A stretch of 64,000 nucleotides of DNA from an uncultured Muribaculaceae bacterium (GCA_910587185.1 CAJULY010000006.1:62001-126000); one strand, 5' to 3'; counted from the stretch's first letter, positions 16,105-24,522 are shown. Notes: generated by a model not told the origin, from the sequence alone. A program made the numbers and translations.

Positions 16105-17823
16105 TTATTTGAATAGACGTTTGAAAAACGAAGTTTTATTTTCTTTTGGATCTTGCTCTACTCTCGTTTGAGCATCGTTCTCTTTAGGTTGATGCAGAGG
16201 GAAAAACTCAACAGTTATCGACAGTGAAGCATTTTGCGTTGTTTGCAACCTGTTCGACAATTCAACCGAAAAGTTAAGTCCCATATCAGCATATACTGAC
16301 TTAATCTCTCCGCTTAATTCAAGTAAAGCATTCCCTTCAATCAATCTACTCTTGGAAGTGCTGATTACTTCTCTATGTCGGCTCAGGTTGCCCTGCATAC
16401 GTTGTTGAATAAGTCTTTGCCATGATGGTTCTTTTGCAAGCCAGACTGTATGTTCGGGAATATGAGGAGTTACAGGAGTTGAAAAACTCTGCTCGAATTC
16501 CATCGAGTTACGCAATTGATCAACAATATTCTCTGAAGATTTACCATGCACATTAATATTGCCAGAATATGCACGATTACCCCCGTTTATACCAATAGAG
16601 CCATCAACAGCACTCTTATTGTCCTTTGACTCTTCATTTATGGCTTCAATTTTAATAGAAGAGGCTCCAAGGCATTGGGCTATCTCACAAAACTCTCTGA
16701 TTCTATCTTCTATGAATTCCAGTTCATAGTTATCGTATGGGATAAACTTATTTTGGCAGAATGGATGGCAGACATAGAGTTGCTTTGCAACCGGATGGCC
16801 CATTGGAAAATCAAGATTAGCGTCTCTTAATGTTTGCAACGAAACGACCATTATTTGGTTTTGGCTGAGAGTCGAAAGTTGGGATAAGTCATTTACCGGG
16901 TAGATTAACTTGTGGTCTGCATACTGATGGCTGTTTAGAGAAGAAAAATACCTCGCATCAGTTTCATAGAGGTCATTTAGGGCTAATTGCGTAGCTGGAA
17001 GATCTTCCCCATTGAATTCAAGTTCGCTCGAACCCTTCGAAGCCGCAAGTCTTCGGTCTCGTGACTGTTTAAAGTCGGACTCTTCAAAAATATCTCCCAA
17101 TATGGTATCTAACCATGTTTGATAATGGATAGAGATATTTCCATTATCCGCTTCAAGAAGATATCGCTTTGCTTTTTGATAATCGTCTAAGCGATAATAG
17201 TTTCTTCCAATCTCAAATTTAAGATAATCTATAATTGATGGATACTCATCTAAAGCGTCAAGGGCAATACGGATAATCTCTTGCGGATTATCTTCATTTG
17301 TTTCGATTTCATTGATTATTGCATCGGCGGGATCCTCCTCTTCGATTGGAGCTGCTAATTCTACAATTTTGTTGAAAAATTTAAGTAGATTGTTGATAAG
17401 AGCGGTCTGAGGATTTGATGCTTTTATAAAATTCTTTTGCGGAATAACATGATATTCTTGCTCCCCCTGTTCGTCGGGATACGAGCAGAATATAAAATTT
17501 GTTCCCTTAAATTCCACCTTACAAATCAGTTCCCAAGGATAAAGGAGACATGATTTACCAGATAAGAGACTATCTGAAAATATATAGAATCCCTTCTCTG
17601 TTATTATAGTGCCCGAATCTAAACCATTGAGACTTGAGGTATCTCTTACAAAGTATAGTTCTTCCAATGCACTTACGCCATATCTTTTTTTTACAATGGG
17701 ATCATAGAACTTTAGTTTTTCTTCGTTTCCTACGCAGTCAGAGCCATTCAAGTCTTTGCCCCAGCAACGAACGATACTTTTGCGTAAAAATGATGCTATT
17801 TCAGAAGAAGCCATAAGACTCAA
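16105..17823 (-). CDS. Large cytosolic protein of unknown function, first gene of the cassette
   Basis: A 572-residue protein without signal peptide or membrane segment. An N-terminal region (about 1-145) contains alternating strands such as GTIITEKGFYIFSDSLL and LICKVEFKGTNFIFCSYPDEQ, resembling a PH-like or short beta domain. A helical stretch follows (about 160-250: DALDEYPSIIDYLKFEIGRNYYRLDDYQKAKRYLLEAD is a TPR-like pair). From about 325 there is a folded-looking domain with HPVAKQLYVCHP, FIPYDNYELEFIEDRIREF and LGASSIKIEAINEE, then a glycine-rich insert (SIGINGGNRAYSGNINV) and strands to the end. I cannot name the fold or function. Composition is AT-rich. It heads the cassette, 540 bp after the GLPGLI block. 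Confidence 0.7.
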   Translation of the reverse strand: MSLMASSEIASFLRKSIVRCWGKDLNGSDCVGNEEKLKFYDPIVKKRYGVSALEELYFVRDTSSLNGLDSGTIITEKGFYIFSDSLLSGKSCLLYPWELICKVEFKGTNFIFCSYPDEQGEQEYHVIPQKNFIKASNPQTALINNLLKFFNKIVELAAPIEEEDPADAIINEIETNEDNPQEIIRIALDALDEYPSIIDYLKFEIGRNYYRLDDYQKAKRYLLEADNGNISIHYQTWLDTILGDIFEESDFKQSRDRRLAASKGSSELEFNGEDLPATQLALNDLYETDARYFSSLNSHQYADHKLIYPVNDLSQLSTLSQNQIMVVSLQTLRDANLDFPMGHPVAKQLYVCHPFCQNKFIPYDNYELEFIEDRIREFCEIAQCLGASSIKIEAINEESKDNKSAVDGSIGINGGNRAYSGNINVHGKSSENIVDQLRNSMEFEQSFSTPVTPHIPEHTVWLAKEPSWQRLIQQRMQGNLSRHREVISTSKSRLIEGNALLELSGEIKSVYADMGLNFSVELSNRLQTTQNASLSITVEFFPLHQPKENDAQTRVEQDPKENKTSFFKRLFK

Positions 17824-18027
17824 TCGTTTTGCCTCCTGACTCCCTAATTCGGCGTTTGTTGTGGGTAAAAGAAAAGAGGGGAATTTATCGCACCTCTATC
17901 ATAGCAAGACAGGCTCGCCAAAGCCTACAGACTGAATGATATATGAGGGTAGAATAAACTGCCCCTCTGAATTGAGTATGCTAAGATACGACGGCAATGG
18001 CCGCATCAGCAGGTACTACAAAACAGA

Positions 18028-18041
18028 AAGAGCGTCTAATC
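18028..18041 (+). repeat. Left arm of a 14-bp perfect inverted repeat
   Basis: AAGAGCGTCTAATC, the exact reverse complement of 18165-18178, with 123 bp between the arms. Confidence 0.8.
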
Positions 18042-18143
18042 TCACTCTATCTCAGTCTGTTATTGAATTGGCGATTCGTCTTGCTGAGAAAGAAAGCTTG
18101 ACACTTTTCTTTTCCAACGGCATTTCTCTTCCATCGGATAGCG

Positions 18144-18151
18144 CAAAGATA
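18144..18151 (-). promoter_or_regulatory. Promoter-like -7 box inside the inverted repeat, facing the unknown cassette
   Basis: TATCTTTG on the minus strand, a full match to TAnnTTTG. No TTTG/TTGC was found at the expected -33 position, which would fall on the right repeat arm. The leader to the 17823 start would be about 315 nt. Confidence 0.45.
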
Positions 18152-18164
18152 TAAAAAATATCCG

Positions 18165-18178
18165 GATTAGACGCTCTT
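18165..18178 (-). repeat. Right arm of the 14-bp inverted repeat
   Basis: GATTAGACGCTCTT, the exact reverse complement of 18028-18041. Flanking bases do not extend the match. Confidence 0.8.
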
Positions 18179-18266
18179 GGTGAGCAGATTATTCTACGAA
18201 TATAAGGAACGGACAAAAATCGATGATACAATCCGGAAGTCTCAATGGGGCTCCATATTTTATCAG

Positions 18267-18295
18267 CAGCCCCCGGCAATCATTGCCGAGGGCTG
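18267..18295 (-). terminator. GC-rich hairpin downstream of the GLPGLI pair
   Basis: Stem CAGCCC-CGGCAAT / ATTGCCG-GGGCTG with a 1-nt bulge mismatch. It lies about 70 bp after the stop at 18364. The T-tail is poor, so terminator function is only probable. Confidence 0.5.
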
Positions 18296-18363
18296 GAATG
18301 AGGATGTGTCAAAACTGTTTTGTCGCTATGTGATTGTTTAGAAGGGCCTGAATCTTCCTCCGG

Positions 18364-19185
18364 CTACCTATAGTCCGTTTCTATCAGGTCAACGACTTCA
18401 GAAGATGCGAATATCTGATCGCCTGAATTTTCTGAAATCTTTATATCACCTCCAAATTGTGCATTGATGCTTCCTAACGGATTGTCGAGAAATGCCCGCT
18501 TGGCTTTCAAGAAGTTCTTGCGGTCTGTCTTCTCATATTTTTCGGCAAGATAAACGGGGCCAATAGGTTTGGATGTCTGCTGAATGCCGTTGGCGAAGAA
18601 ACTGTATTTTCCGTCATCACTCGACGCTTCCAGAATCAGGCCGGGAAGGCCGCCGAATTTCCACGGTCCATTGGAAACGGGAATGTCTGTTGAAAACCAT
18701 ACACTCCATTTTCTGCCATGAAAATCCGTGTAGGCCTTTACACATTCATAGCCCATGATGGTTTTTATAGAGTCAGAGATTTCCCAAGACCAGTCTTCAG
18801 GTGTTTCTTCGTAATAATATTCATCCAGCCCGGCCGAGTCATAATATCTGAGAGTGTTGGATTCTGCGGATTTCACAATGTAATAGCTGCCGTCTTTTCT
18901 CGGCATGTTGTCAAAGTCGCCTTTCATTGCAGCAGACCGTGTCATTTCACGCCATTTGGCAGCTCCTTCAGGCGTCGAGTTCAACGAATCAATATAATCG
19001 GTGATTGGCGAAAAGAACTTCGATTCTTTTGCATTGGCAAGCAATACATATTGGTTACTCACATCAACTTCTCCATTTTTGAAATTTGGAGATAGAGCAG
19101 TGTAGCTGACCTCGATCTCGGCAGTCTGTCCTATTGCCGTAGCCGTCAAAAGGCATATAATAATTGTGGTGAATATCCTTCTCAT
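18364..19185 (-). CDS. GLPGLI family exported protein (copy 1)
   Basis: A 273-residue protein with a signal peptide (MRRIFTTIIICLLTATAIGQ) and the name-giving motif FGGLPGLILEASSDDGKYSF at about residue 180. The preceding block IMGYECVKAYTDFHGRKWSVWFSTDIPV is also conserved in the family; its Cys is shared by all three copies here. GLPGLI proteins are secreted Bacteroidota proteins of unknown function. Its ATG overlaps the stop of copy 2 by one base (TAATG), so the two are translationally coupled. Confidence 0.92.
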   Translation of the reverse strand: MRRIFTTIIICLLTATAIGQTAEIEVSYTALSPNFKNGEVDVSNQYVLLANAKESKFFSPITDYIDSLNSTPEGAAKWREMTRSAAMKGDFDNMPRKDGSYYIVKSAESNTLRYYDSAGLDEYYYEETPEDWSWEISDSIKTIMGYECVKAYTDFHGRKWSVWFSTDIPVSNGPWKFGGLPGLILEASSDDGKYSFFANGIQQTSKPIGPVYLAEKYEKTDRKNFLKAKRAFLDNPLGSINAQFGGDIKISENSGDQIFASSEVVDLIETDYR

Positions 19186-20033
19186 TATCTGTAATCCGTT
19201 TCAATAAAATCGAAATTCCCTTTGTAATCGGCTTTGACATTTACGGCTCCATTTGTCATTGCGGATATCCACGCACTTCTGTTGCGTCGGCTATAATCAC
19301 TCATCTTCAGGAATGTTATCCGTTTGGTCTTGAAGACCTTGTCAGGGTTCACAAGAGTAGGTTTGAATGGTTCATTACATTTTTGGATTCCTATGATTTC
19401 AAATCCATAATCTCCGTCATCAGTTTCAGCTTTCATTATAAGGCCGGGAAGTCCGCATAATTGCCAAGGCCCATCATTAACGGGGATATCTGTAGTAAAC
19501 CATGCTTTCCATTTCCTCCCGTGATAGTCAGCGGTTGCAAGATTACACTCATAGTCGAGAATTGTCGTTGTAGAATCGAGCAATTCCCATGACAGATCAT
19601 TCATATCCACATCATACTGATACAAATCGCCACTCCTATCCCAGACCGTTATTAGTTGTGACGCGAAATTTTTTCTGCATTTATAACTGCTTCCCGACAT
19701 TAACCCTTTAGCTTTCAATATCTCGAAAGGATTCCTGCCGTTTTCAATGGTTTGCATGAAAGCATCTCGAGTCGCTTGCTGCAAGATTGCACGTCCCGTG
19801 GGATCGTTATTAATAGAATCAACGTAATAGGACTGGGGATCGTAATAATATGATGAGCCCTCTCCTATTTGCAGAATGTATTTGTTTTCATTCCTCCGTG
19901 GATTTTCATGATTCTCGCCATGATAATTCTTCCACGCAGTATATTGGGCCTTCAGAATTGCCATGTTTTTTTCTTCTGCTGAAACAGAAGAAAAGGACAG
20001 AAACAAAAGCGTTATATAAATAAATCTTTTCAT
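19185..20033 (-). CDS. GLPGLI family exported protein (copy 2)
   Basis: A 282-residue protein: signal peptide (MKRFIYITLLFLSFSSVSA), then ILDYECNLATADYHGRKWKAWF and LCGLPGLIMKAETDDGDYGF near residue 190. Clear paralogue of its two neighbours, though the N-terminal third is poorly conserved. It heads the two-gene unit with copy 1. Both copies end with an identical IETDYR tail, which suggests recent common descent or gene conversion at the C-terminus. Confidence 0.92.
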   Translation of the reverse strand: MKRFIYITLLFLSFSSVSAEEKNMAILKAQYTAWKNYHGENHENPRRNENKYILQIGEGSSYYYDPQSYYVDSINNDPTGRAILQQATRDAFMQTIENGRNPFEILKAKGLMSGSSYKCRKNFASQLITVWDRSGDLYQYDVDMNDLSWELLDSTTTILDYECNLATADYHGRKWKAWFTTDIPVNDGPWQLCGLPGLIMKAETDDGDYGFEIIGIQKCNEPFKPTLVNPDKVFKTKRITFLKMSDYSRRNRSAWISAMTNGAVNVKADYKGNFDFIETDYR

Positions 20034-20368
20034 GTCAGTTTTTCTAAAGCAGGAATCTTCCTGATAATTTATTTGCGAAATTTCCGTGCGAATGATTTTT
20101 TCATCGGTTAATGCCTTTTTGGCAGAAAATAAATGTGTTGGTTTTATGCAAGTGTTCAGTGTATATTATTCAGCCTATGAAGTATTCAATGCAAAGATAA
20201 GTCAAATATATATCTTTTATATCAATAAATGTTGAAAAAAGATAGGGACGCGCTTTTTTTTTCGGAGAGGGCTGAGGTGTGTAGGAGTAATTATGAGTTG
20301 AACTGCGAAGATTTATTTGTGTTCAAAGCGGTTGTCTCTAAGAGATTGTGGGCTCGGAAATCGCAAGA
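20034..20368. other. Intergenic stretch between GLPGLI copies 2 and 3
   Basis: It holds two -7-like boxes for the copy 2/copy 1 unit (20192-20210). A run of nine or more T follows GCGCG at about 20250-20262. No gene or RNA was seen. Confidence 0.45.
20192..20210 (-). promoter_or_regulatory. Candidate promoter of the GLPGLI copy 2-copy 1 unit
   Basis: Two minus-strand -7 boxes lie close together, TATCTTTG (20192-20199) and TATATTTG (20203-20210), about 160 nt before the ATG at 20033. Neither has a good -33 box. Confidence 0.45.
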
Positions 20369-21226
20369 TCATTTGGCTTTGTAGTCGGGTTCGAGGCTGT
20401 GTTTCGCGGCATCATAGACCGGCGCGGCGATTTCATTGCCATCTTCGTCGGAATATGTGATTTTGGCCATTCCTCCGTTTTGCGCTTTCAGGATCGCTTC
20501 CTGATTGTTGATGAAATATTCATTGTCGGCCTGAGCTTTGCGTCGGTCTGTCTTTTTATATTCTTCAGCGGAATACATTGGCGACATTATCCTGTCGCTA
20601 TGCTGGAGGCCTGTCGCGTTGAATGAGAAACCGCCATCTGCCTCAGCTTTAAGAATCAAACCGGGAAGACCGTGGAGTTTCCAAGGTCCGAAGCACAACG
20701 GAATTTCCGGCGCAAACCATGCTTTCCAGTGACGGCCATGATAGTAGGATTCAGCCAGATTGCAGTCATATCCGAGAATGAGATTTGTCGAATCGGGGAG
20801 GAGCGTCCACTGCATTTCATCGGAAGGTTCTGTGTAGAATCTCAGCTCGTCGCCCCATTGATCATATATTGTCAGCGTATTGTCGGAATTATTGTTGAAA
20901 ACATAGGTATAGATGTTTTTGACCGGACCTTTCGTGAGATCCCAGTATTCATATCCTTCGGGGGACTGGACAAGACAGTTCGCCCTGATGATTTCGTCCA
21001 GTTTGGCTTTGCCTTCCGGTGTTGACTCGAGTGAATCGGTCCAGAGGCTGATATCGTTGAAATATTTTGATCCGGCAGAATTTGCGAGCAATGTCATCTT
21101 GTCCTTGTAAGAGCTTCCGGAGAGAGAAGGCCTCGTGTATTCATATCTGACTTCTATATCAGCGGTCTGAGCCATTGCGGCTATGGCGGTGAAGCAAAGT
21201 ATGAGGATAGTGATCCGATTTTTCAT
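20369..21226 (-). CDS. GLPGLI family exported protein (copy 3)
   Basis: A 285-residue protein with a signal peptide (MKNRITILILCFTAIAAMA), ILGYDCNLAESYYHGRHWKAWF and LHGLPGLILKAEADGGFSF near residue 185. It is separated from copies 1 and 2 by 335 bp. Only 24 bp lie between its ATG and the terminator of the upstream tRNA genes, so there is no room for a separate promoter; it may depend on read-through from the tRNA transcript. Confidence 0.92.
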   Translation of the reverse strand: MKNRITILILCFTAIAAMAQTADIEVRYEYTRPSLSGSSYKDKMTLLANSAGSKYFNDISLWTDSLESTPEGKAKLDEIIRANCLVQSPEGYEYWDLTKGPVKNIYTYVFNNNSDNTLTIYDQWGDELRFYTEPSDEMQWTLLPDSTNLILGYDCNLAESYYHGRHWKAWFAPEIPLCFGPWKLHGLPGLILKAEADGGFSFNATGLQHSDRIMSPMYSAEEYKKTDRRKAQADNEYFINNQEAILKAQNGGMAKITYSDEDGNEIAAPVYDAAKHSLEPDYKAK

Positions 21227-21249
21227 TTTTGCAGGAGAATTTACAATGA

Positions 21250-21285
21250 AAAATTACCCTGTAAGTAAGTTGCTTACAGGGTAAC
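21250..21285 (-). terminator. Terminator downstream of the tRNA genes
   Basis: A 12-bp perfect stem TTACCCTGTAAG / CTTACAGGGTAA with a 7-nt loop, followed on the minus strand by TTTTT. It sits 13 bp after the tRNA-Ser 3' end. Confidence 0.85.
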
Positions 21286-21298
21286 GTCAGGTTTGTCT

Positions 21299-21388
21299 TG
21301 GCGGAGAGGACGAGATTCGAACTCGTGGTAGGATTGCTCCTACGTCAGTTTAGCAAACTGGTGGTTTCAGCCACTCACCCACCTCTCC
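21299..21388 (-). tRNA. tRNA-Ser (anticodon GCU)
   Basis: Reads 5'-GGAGAGGTGGGTGAGTGGC on the minus strand, with the anticodon arm CAGTTTGCTAAACTG (loop TTGCTAA, anticodon GCT), a long variable arm (GTAGGAGCAATCCTAC) as expected for a class II tRNA, a T arm GAGTTCGAATCTC, and the acceptor 3' strand CCTCTCC with discriminator G and an encoded CCA. Confidence 0.95.
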
Positions 21389-21464
21389 GTGGATTTGATT
21401 TCCGAGTGCAAAGTTAAGGATTTGTTTTGACTTGTCCAAACTTATGCGATGGTTTTTTATGTTG

Positions 21465-21539
21465 TCGGGGTGAAAGGATTCGAACCTTCGACCCCCTGCT
21501 CCCAAAGCAGGTGCGCTAACCGGACTGCGCTACGCCCCG
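21465..21539 (-). tRNA. tRNA-Pro (anticodon UGG)
   Basis: Minus-strand CGGGGCGTAGCGCAGTCCGG start, anticodon arm CCTGCTTTGGGAGCAGG with anticodon TGG, T arm GAAGGTTCGAATCCTTT. The acceptor stem CGGGGCG / CACCCCG has a C-A mismatch at pair 6-67. The discriminator is A and CCA is not encoded (CAA follows). Located 76 bp before tRNA-Ser on the same strand. Confidence 0.93.
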
Positions 21540-21715
21540 AATGCCTTTCCGTCCATGTGTGGGCCGGATTGCTTTGCAAAGTTACGATTTTTATCCGATA
21601 AAACAATGTGATGACATGTTTTTTTGTCAGCAGAAATAATGCCGCCGAACTCCAACTGGAATCCGGCGGCAGGTAAACTGCGGACAGGAAAGAGGATAGT
21701 TTCCTGTAAATTTTT

Positions 21716-24049
21716 TTAATCCACTACGATTTCATCGACGAAGATGAACGAAGGTTTGCCTTTGCCTACGTGCCAGTCAGGTATGTTTTCAAGGTGACGG
21801 GCCTTAAGGCGGACATAGCGGGCTGCCGTGGGTTCGAAAGTGAGTTTGTGGTTGACTATTTTCCGGGCATGCTCGGTGGGCTGGGGATATGTGTCGGCTG
21901 CAACGCGAGTGAAGTTTTTGCCGTCGTTTGACACTTCCACTATCGCTTCGGGGCAGTCGAAAATCCAGTCGCCTGTAGTGATCAGGGCATTGAATGCGAC
22001 ACTGGTGATTGTCTCTTCTTTTCCCAGGTCAATTGTGGCGTCAAGGTCATCGGAAACGAATCCGAGCCAGTTGCCCGAATTGAATGCCATGTCACCGAAG
22101 CGTCCGTCAGTGAGAACGCCGGGACCCGAAGATGCGTAGCGTGAATGGGGAGCTGCAGCGAGAGTTACTTTGGCGGAAGTGGCCTTGTTGAACGAAACTT
22201 TGTCAGACCAGACGCGGCTTTTGCCTTCGGGACGGATTACGGCAGCCTTGATGTCGGCGCTTTTGCGAATCTTGACCGGAGCGGTGTAGAGATTGCTGCT
22301 TGTGGTGGGTTCGGTTCCGTCGAGGGTATAATATATAGGAGCGTTGTCTATGGTCGAGAAGGTGGCTATGATCGAATGGTCTGCAGGATCCGGAGTCAGA
22401 GTGCCGTGTACGTCAAAAACGTGCTTCGCATAGTTATAGCCCTGATTCTTGTACTGCTCGATGAGTTGCGGCAGACGGTGGTAGAAGCTGTCGTAATCGC
22501 GAAGCTGAGGCTGGGTCCATGCGACCTCTGCCAGGGCGGCGAGTCGGGGGAGTTCCATGTACTGGACATGTGAGAATGTGGGAATATATTCGGTCCAGAG
22601 GTTTGCCTGGGCGCCAATGATATGTTTGGCCTGTTCGGGGGGGAGTTCCGAACTTACGGGTTCGAGACTATATACTTTTTCAACGGGAACATAACCGCCG
22701 ATGCTGAGAGGCTCTTCTTTGGGGTAGCGGCTCTGACAGTAGTCGAAATAGCAGAAATTGGTAGGGGTGAGGATTGCGTCATGACCCTGTTTTGCCGCTT
22801 CAGCGGCGGCATCGGACCCACGCCATGCCATTACGGTTGCGCCGGGGAAAAGACCGCCTTCAAGAATTTCATCCCATCCTATCATTTTGCGGTTACGAGT
22901 GGCAAGGGTTTTTGCGGCGTGTTCCATCACGTAGTTCTGGAGTTTCTGCTCGGCTGTGCTGTGGCTGTCTTTAACAAGCCCGAGTTCTTTGATCTTAGCC
23001 TGGCATTTCGGGCATTTCTCCCAGCGCACTTTGGGGCATTCGTCACCTCCGAGATGAATGTATTCCGAGGGGAAAATGTCCATGACTTCTTCCAGGACAT
23101 CGTCGATGAATTTCAGCGTTTCGGGGTTGCCGGCACACAGGACGTCGTCAGCAACACCCCACTGCTGCCACACTTCATACGGCCCTCCGGTGCATCCGAG
23201 TTTGGGATAGGCGGAGAGGGCTCCGAGCATGTGGCCGGGAAGGTCGATTTCGGGAATGACCGTTATGTTGCGGTCAGCAGCATATTTTACAATGTCACGT
23301 GCTTCTTCCTGCGTGTAGAAACCTCCGTAAGGAATGCCGTCGTATTTTCCTGAGTTGTGGCCTATGACTGTGCCACCGCGTTTTGAGCCGATTTCGGTGA
23401 GTTTCGGGTGTTTTTTTATCTCCAGTCTCCATCCCTGGTCATCGGTGAGGTGCCAGTGCAGACGGTTGATGTTGTGGAGAGCGAGCATGTCGATGAATGA
23501 TTTAACAGAATCGGCCGGGAAGAAATGGCGTGACACGTCGAAGTGGGCGCCTCGGTAGCCGAAACGTGGCGCGTCGGAAATTGAGACTGCCGGAAAGATC
23601 ACATTGTCGCCTGCAGTGGCCGGTTCTGAAATGGATTTTCTGAGGGTCTGGACACCGTAGAATGTTCCTGCGGCAGACGCGCCGTCGATTGTGATGAAGT
23701 TGCTGTTCACGTCGAGCGTGTAGGCTTCCTTGTTGCTGTCGGCAAGGGATGCCTTGAGGATTATGGCGTTGGAGGCGGGTTGTTTTGTGACTATCTTAGG
23801 CGTTTTGCCTGTCATATCCTTGAGATAGGCTGCAAGAAACTGAGCGTTTTTGCGAAGGGCCTGATCGTTTTTTGGAACAACGATAACCGTCTTTGAATTA
23901 AGCACAAAGGGGAGTCCGCGTCCCGGCATGACCTTCTGTGGCAGAGGTATGACCTCATAGTTGGCCGCTATTTCGGCGGCATGCACTGCTCCAAGACTGA
24001 GAGCCATGACGGCTGCTGTCGTAATGGTGCGTTTGAGAAATGGAATCAT
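21716..24049 (-). CDS. Beta-N-acetylhexosaminidase, GH20, with C-terminal carbohydrate-binding-like domain
   Basis: A 777-residue exported enzyme that removes terminal GlcNAc/GalNAc. Signal peptide 1-24; an N-terminal GH20b-like alpha/beta domain (about 30-150); the GH20 barrel (about 150-510) with LHWHLTDDQGWRLEIKKHP and the catalytic Asp-Glu pair in IHLGGDECPKVRW (about 335); a chitobiase/FN3-like C-terminal domain (APIYYTLDGTEPTTSS, about 570); and an F5/8 type C-like sandwich (about 640-777: YASSGPGVLTDGRFGDMAF...). Likely periplasmic or surface, cutting host mucin, diet or peptidoglycan glycans. Monocistronic with its own promoter. Confidence 0.94.
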   Translation of the reverse strand: MIPFLKRTITTAAVMALSLGAVHAAEIAANYEVIPLPQKVMPGRGLPFVLNSKTVIVVPKNDQALRKNAQFLAAYLKDMTGKTPKIVTKQPASNAIILKASLADSNKEAYTLDVNSNFITIDGASAAGTFYGVQTLRKSISEPATAGDNVIFPAVSISDAPRFGYRGAHFDVSRHFFPADSVKSFIDMLALHNINRLHWHLTDDQGWRLEIKKHPKLTEIGSKRGGTVIGHNSGKYDGIPYGGFYTQEEARDIVKYAADRNITVIPEIDLPGHMLGALSAYPKLGCTGGPYEVWQQWGVADDVLCAGNPETLKFIDDVLEEVMDIFPSEYIHLGGDECPKVRWEKCPKCQAKIKELGLVKDSHSTAEQKLQNYVMEHAAKTLATRNRKMIGWDEILEGGLFPGATVMAWRGSDAAAEAAKQGHDAILTPTNFCYFDYCQSRYPKEEPLSIGGYVPVEKVYSLEPVSSELPPEQAKHIIGAQANLWTEYIPTFSHVQYMELPRLAALAEVAWTQPQLRDYDSFYHRLPQLIEQYKNQGYNYAKHVFDVHGTLTPDPADHSIIATFSTIDNAPIYYTLDGTEPTTSSNLYTAPVKIRKSADIKAAVIRPEGKSRVWSDKVSFNKATSAKVTLAAAPHSRYASSGPGVLTDGRFGDMAFNSGNWLGFVSDDLDATIDLGKEETITSVAFNALITTGDWIFDCPEAIVEVSNDGKNFTRVAADTYPQPTEHARKIVNHKLTFEPTAARYVRLKARHLENIPDWHVGKGKPSFIFVDEIVVD

Positions 24050-24082
24050 ATACAGAATTTAAGGTGAATAATTATTATGTTA

Positions 24083-24113
24083 CAAAATTACAGTAAATCC
24101 TGCTCAAAAGCAA
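24083..24113 (-). promoter_or_regulatory. Promoter of the GH20 gene
   Basis: Minus-strand TTGC (24110-24113), 19-bp spacer, TAATTTTG (24083-24090); the start codon follows 34 nt later. Confidence 0.75.
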
Positions 24114-24151
24114 TTGTCATTAAAAAATTGACTATTTTTATGAAAAAAAAC

Positions 24152-24183
24152 TTTGTTGGAATAAGGAAAAAATTCTAACTTAG
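24152..24183 (+). promoter_or_regulatory. Candidate promoter of the YtxH-like genes
   Basis: TTTG (24152-24155), 20-bp spacer, TAACTTAG (24176-24183), one base off the -7 consensus. The leader to the 24285 start is about 100 nt. Confidence 0.5.
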
Positions 24184-24284
24184 CCACATAAATAAATCGC
24201 GCTATCAGGAAAACATTTTTTCGTGCATGAGCGTTTATTGTAACGGAACTTAATTTTAATAATCCAAATAATCAATTTATTGAA

Positions 24285-24485
24285 ATGAAACCTCTACACA
24301 TTGTTTTAGCAGCGCTTGGTGGCGCTTTCGTAGGCGCAGCAGCCGGCCTTCTTTTTGCTCCCGACAAAGGTGAAAACACCCGTACTCAGATTGCAGATTT
24401 CCTACGCGAAAAAGGTATCCGCCTGAAAAAAAGCAAAGTCGAGGAACTTGCCGACGCTATCGCTGAAGACCTTGAAAGCAAATAA
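24285..24485 (+). CDS. YtxH-like small membrane protein (copy 1)
   Basis: A 66-residue protein: one glycine/alanine-rich membrane segment (VLAALGGAFVGAAAGLLFAP) followed by the YtxH mark APDKGENTRTQI and an amphipathic helix to the end. YtxH proteins are small membrane proteins of general stress response type in Firmicutes; the function in Bacteroidota is unknown. A second copy follows after a terminator. Confidence 0.82.
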   Translation: MKPLHIVLAALGGAFVGAAAGLLFAPDKGENTRTQIADFLREKGIRLKKSKVEELADAIAEDLESK

Positions 24486-24522
24486 GCGTATTCTGTTATT
24501 CTGAAAATACAAGAAAACATGA

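Larger units (their letters stand above)
17824..18363. other. Intergenic stretch upstream of the unknown cassette
   Basis: It holds a 14-bp inverted repeat (18028-18041 and 18165-18178), a minus-strand promoter-like box inside it, and a hairpin at 18267-18295. Two overlapping frames of about 70 codons on opposite strands (17936-18154 and 18052-18279) have no convincing start context and were not called as genes; a leftward frame beginning MPLEKKSVKLSF inside the repeat could be a gene fragment. Confidence 0.5.

Noticed and set aside
17936..18279. Two small genes (72 and 75 codons) between the unknown cassette and GLPGLI genes
   Set aside because: They overlap on opposite strands within and around an inverted repeat, with no family match or start signal; kept only as a note that a fragment may exist.
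21250..21285. Riboswitch or attenuator for GLPGLI copy 3
   Set aside because: The hairpin with a T-tract directly follows the tRNA-Ser 3' end and is best read as the tRNA terminator.
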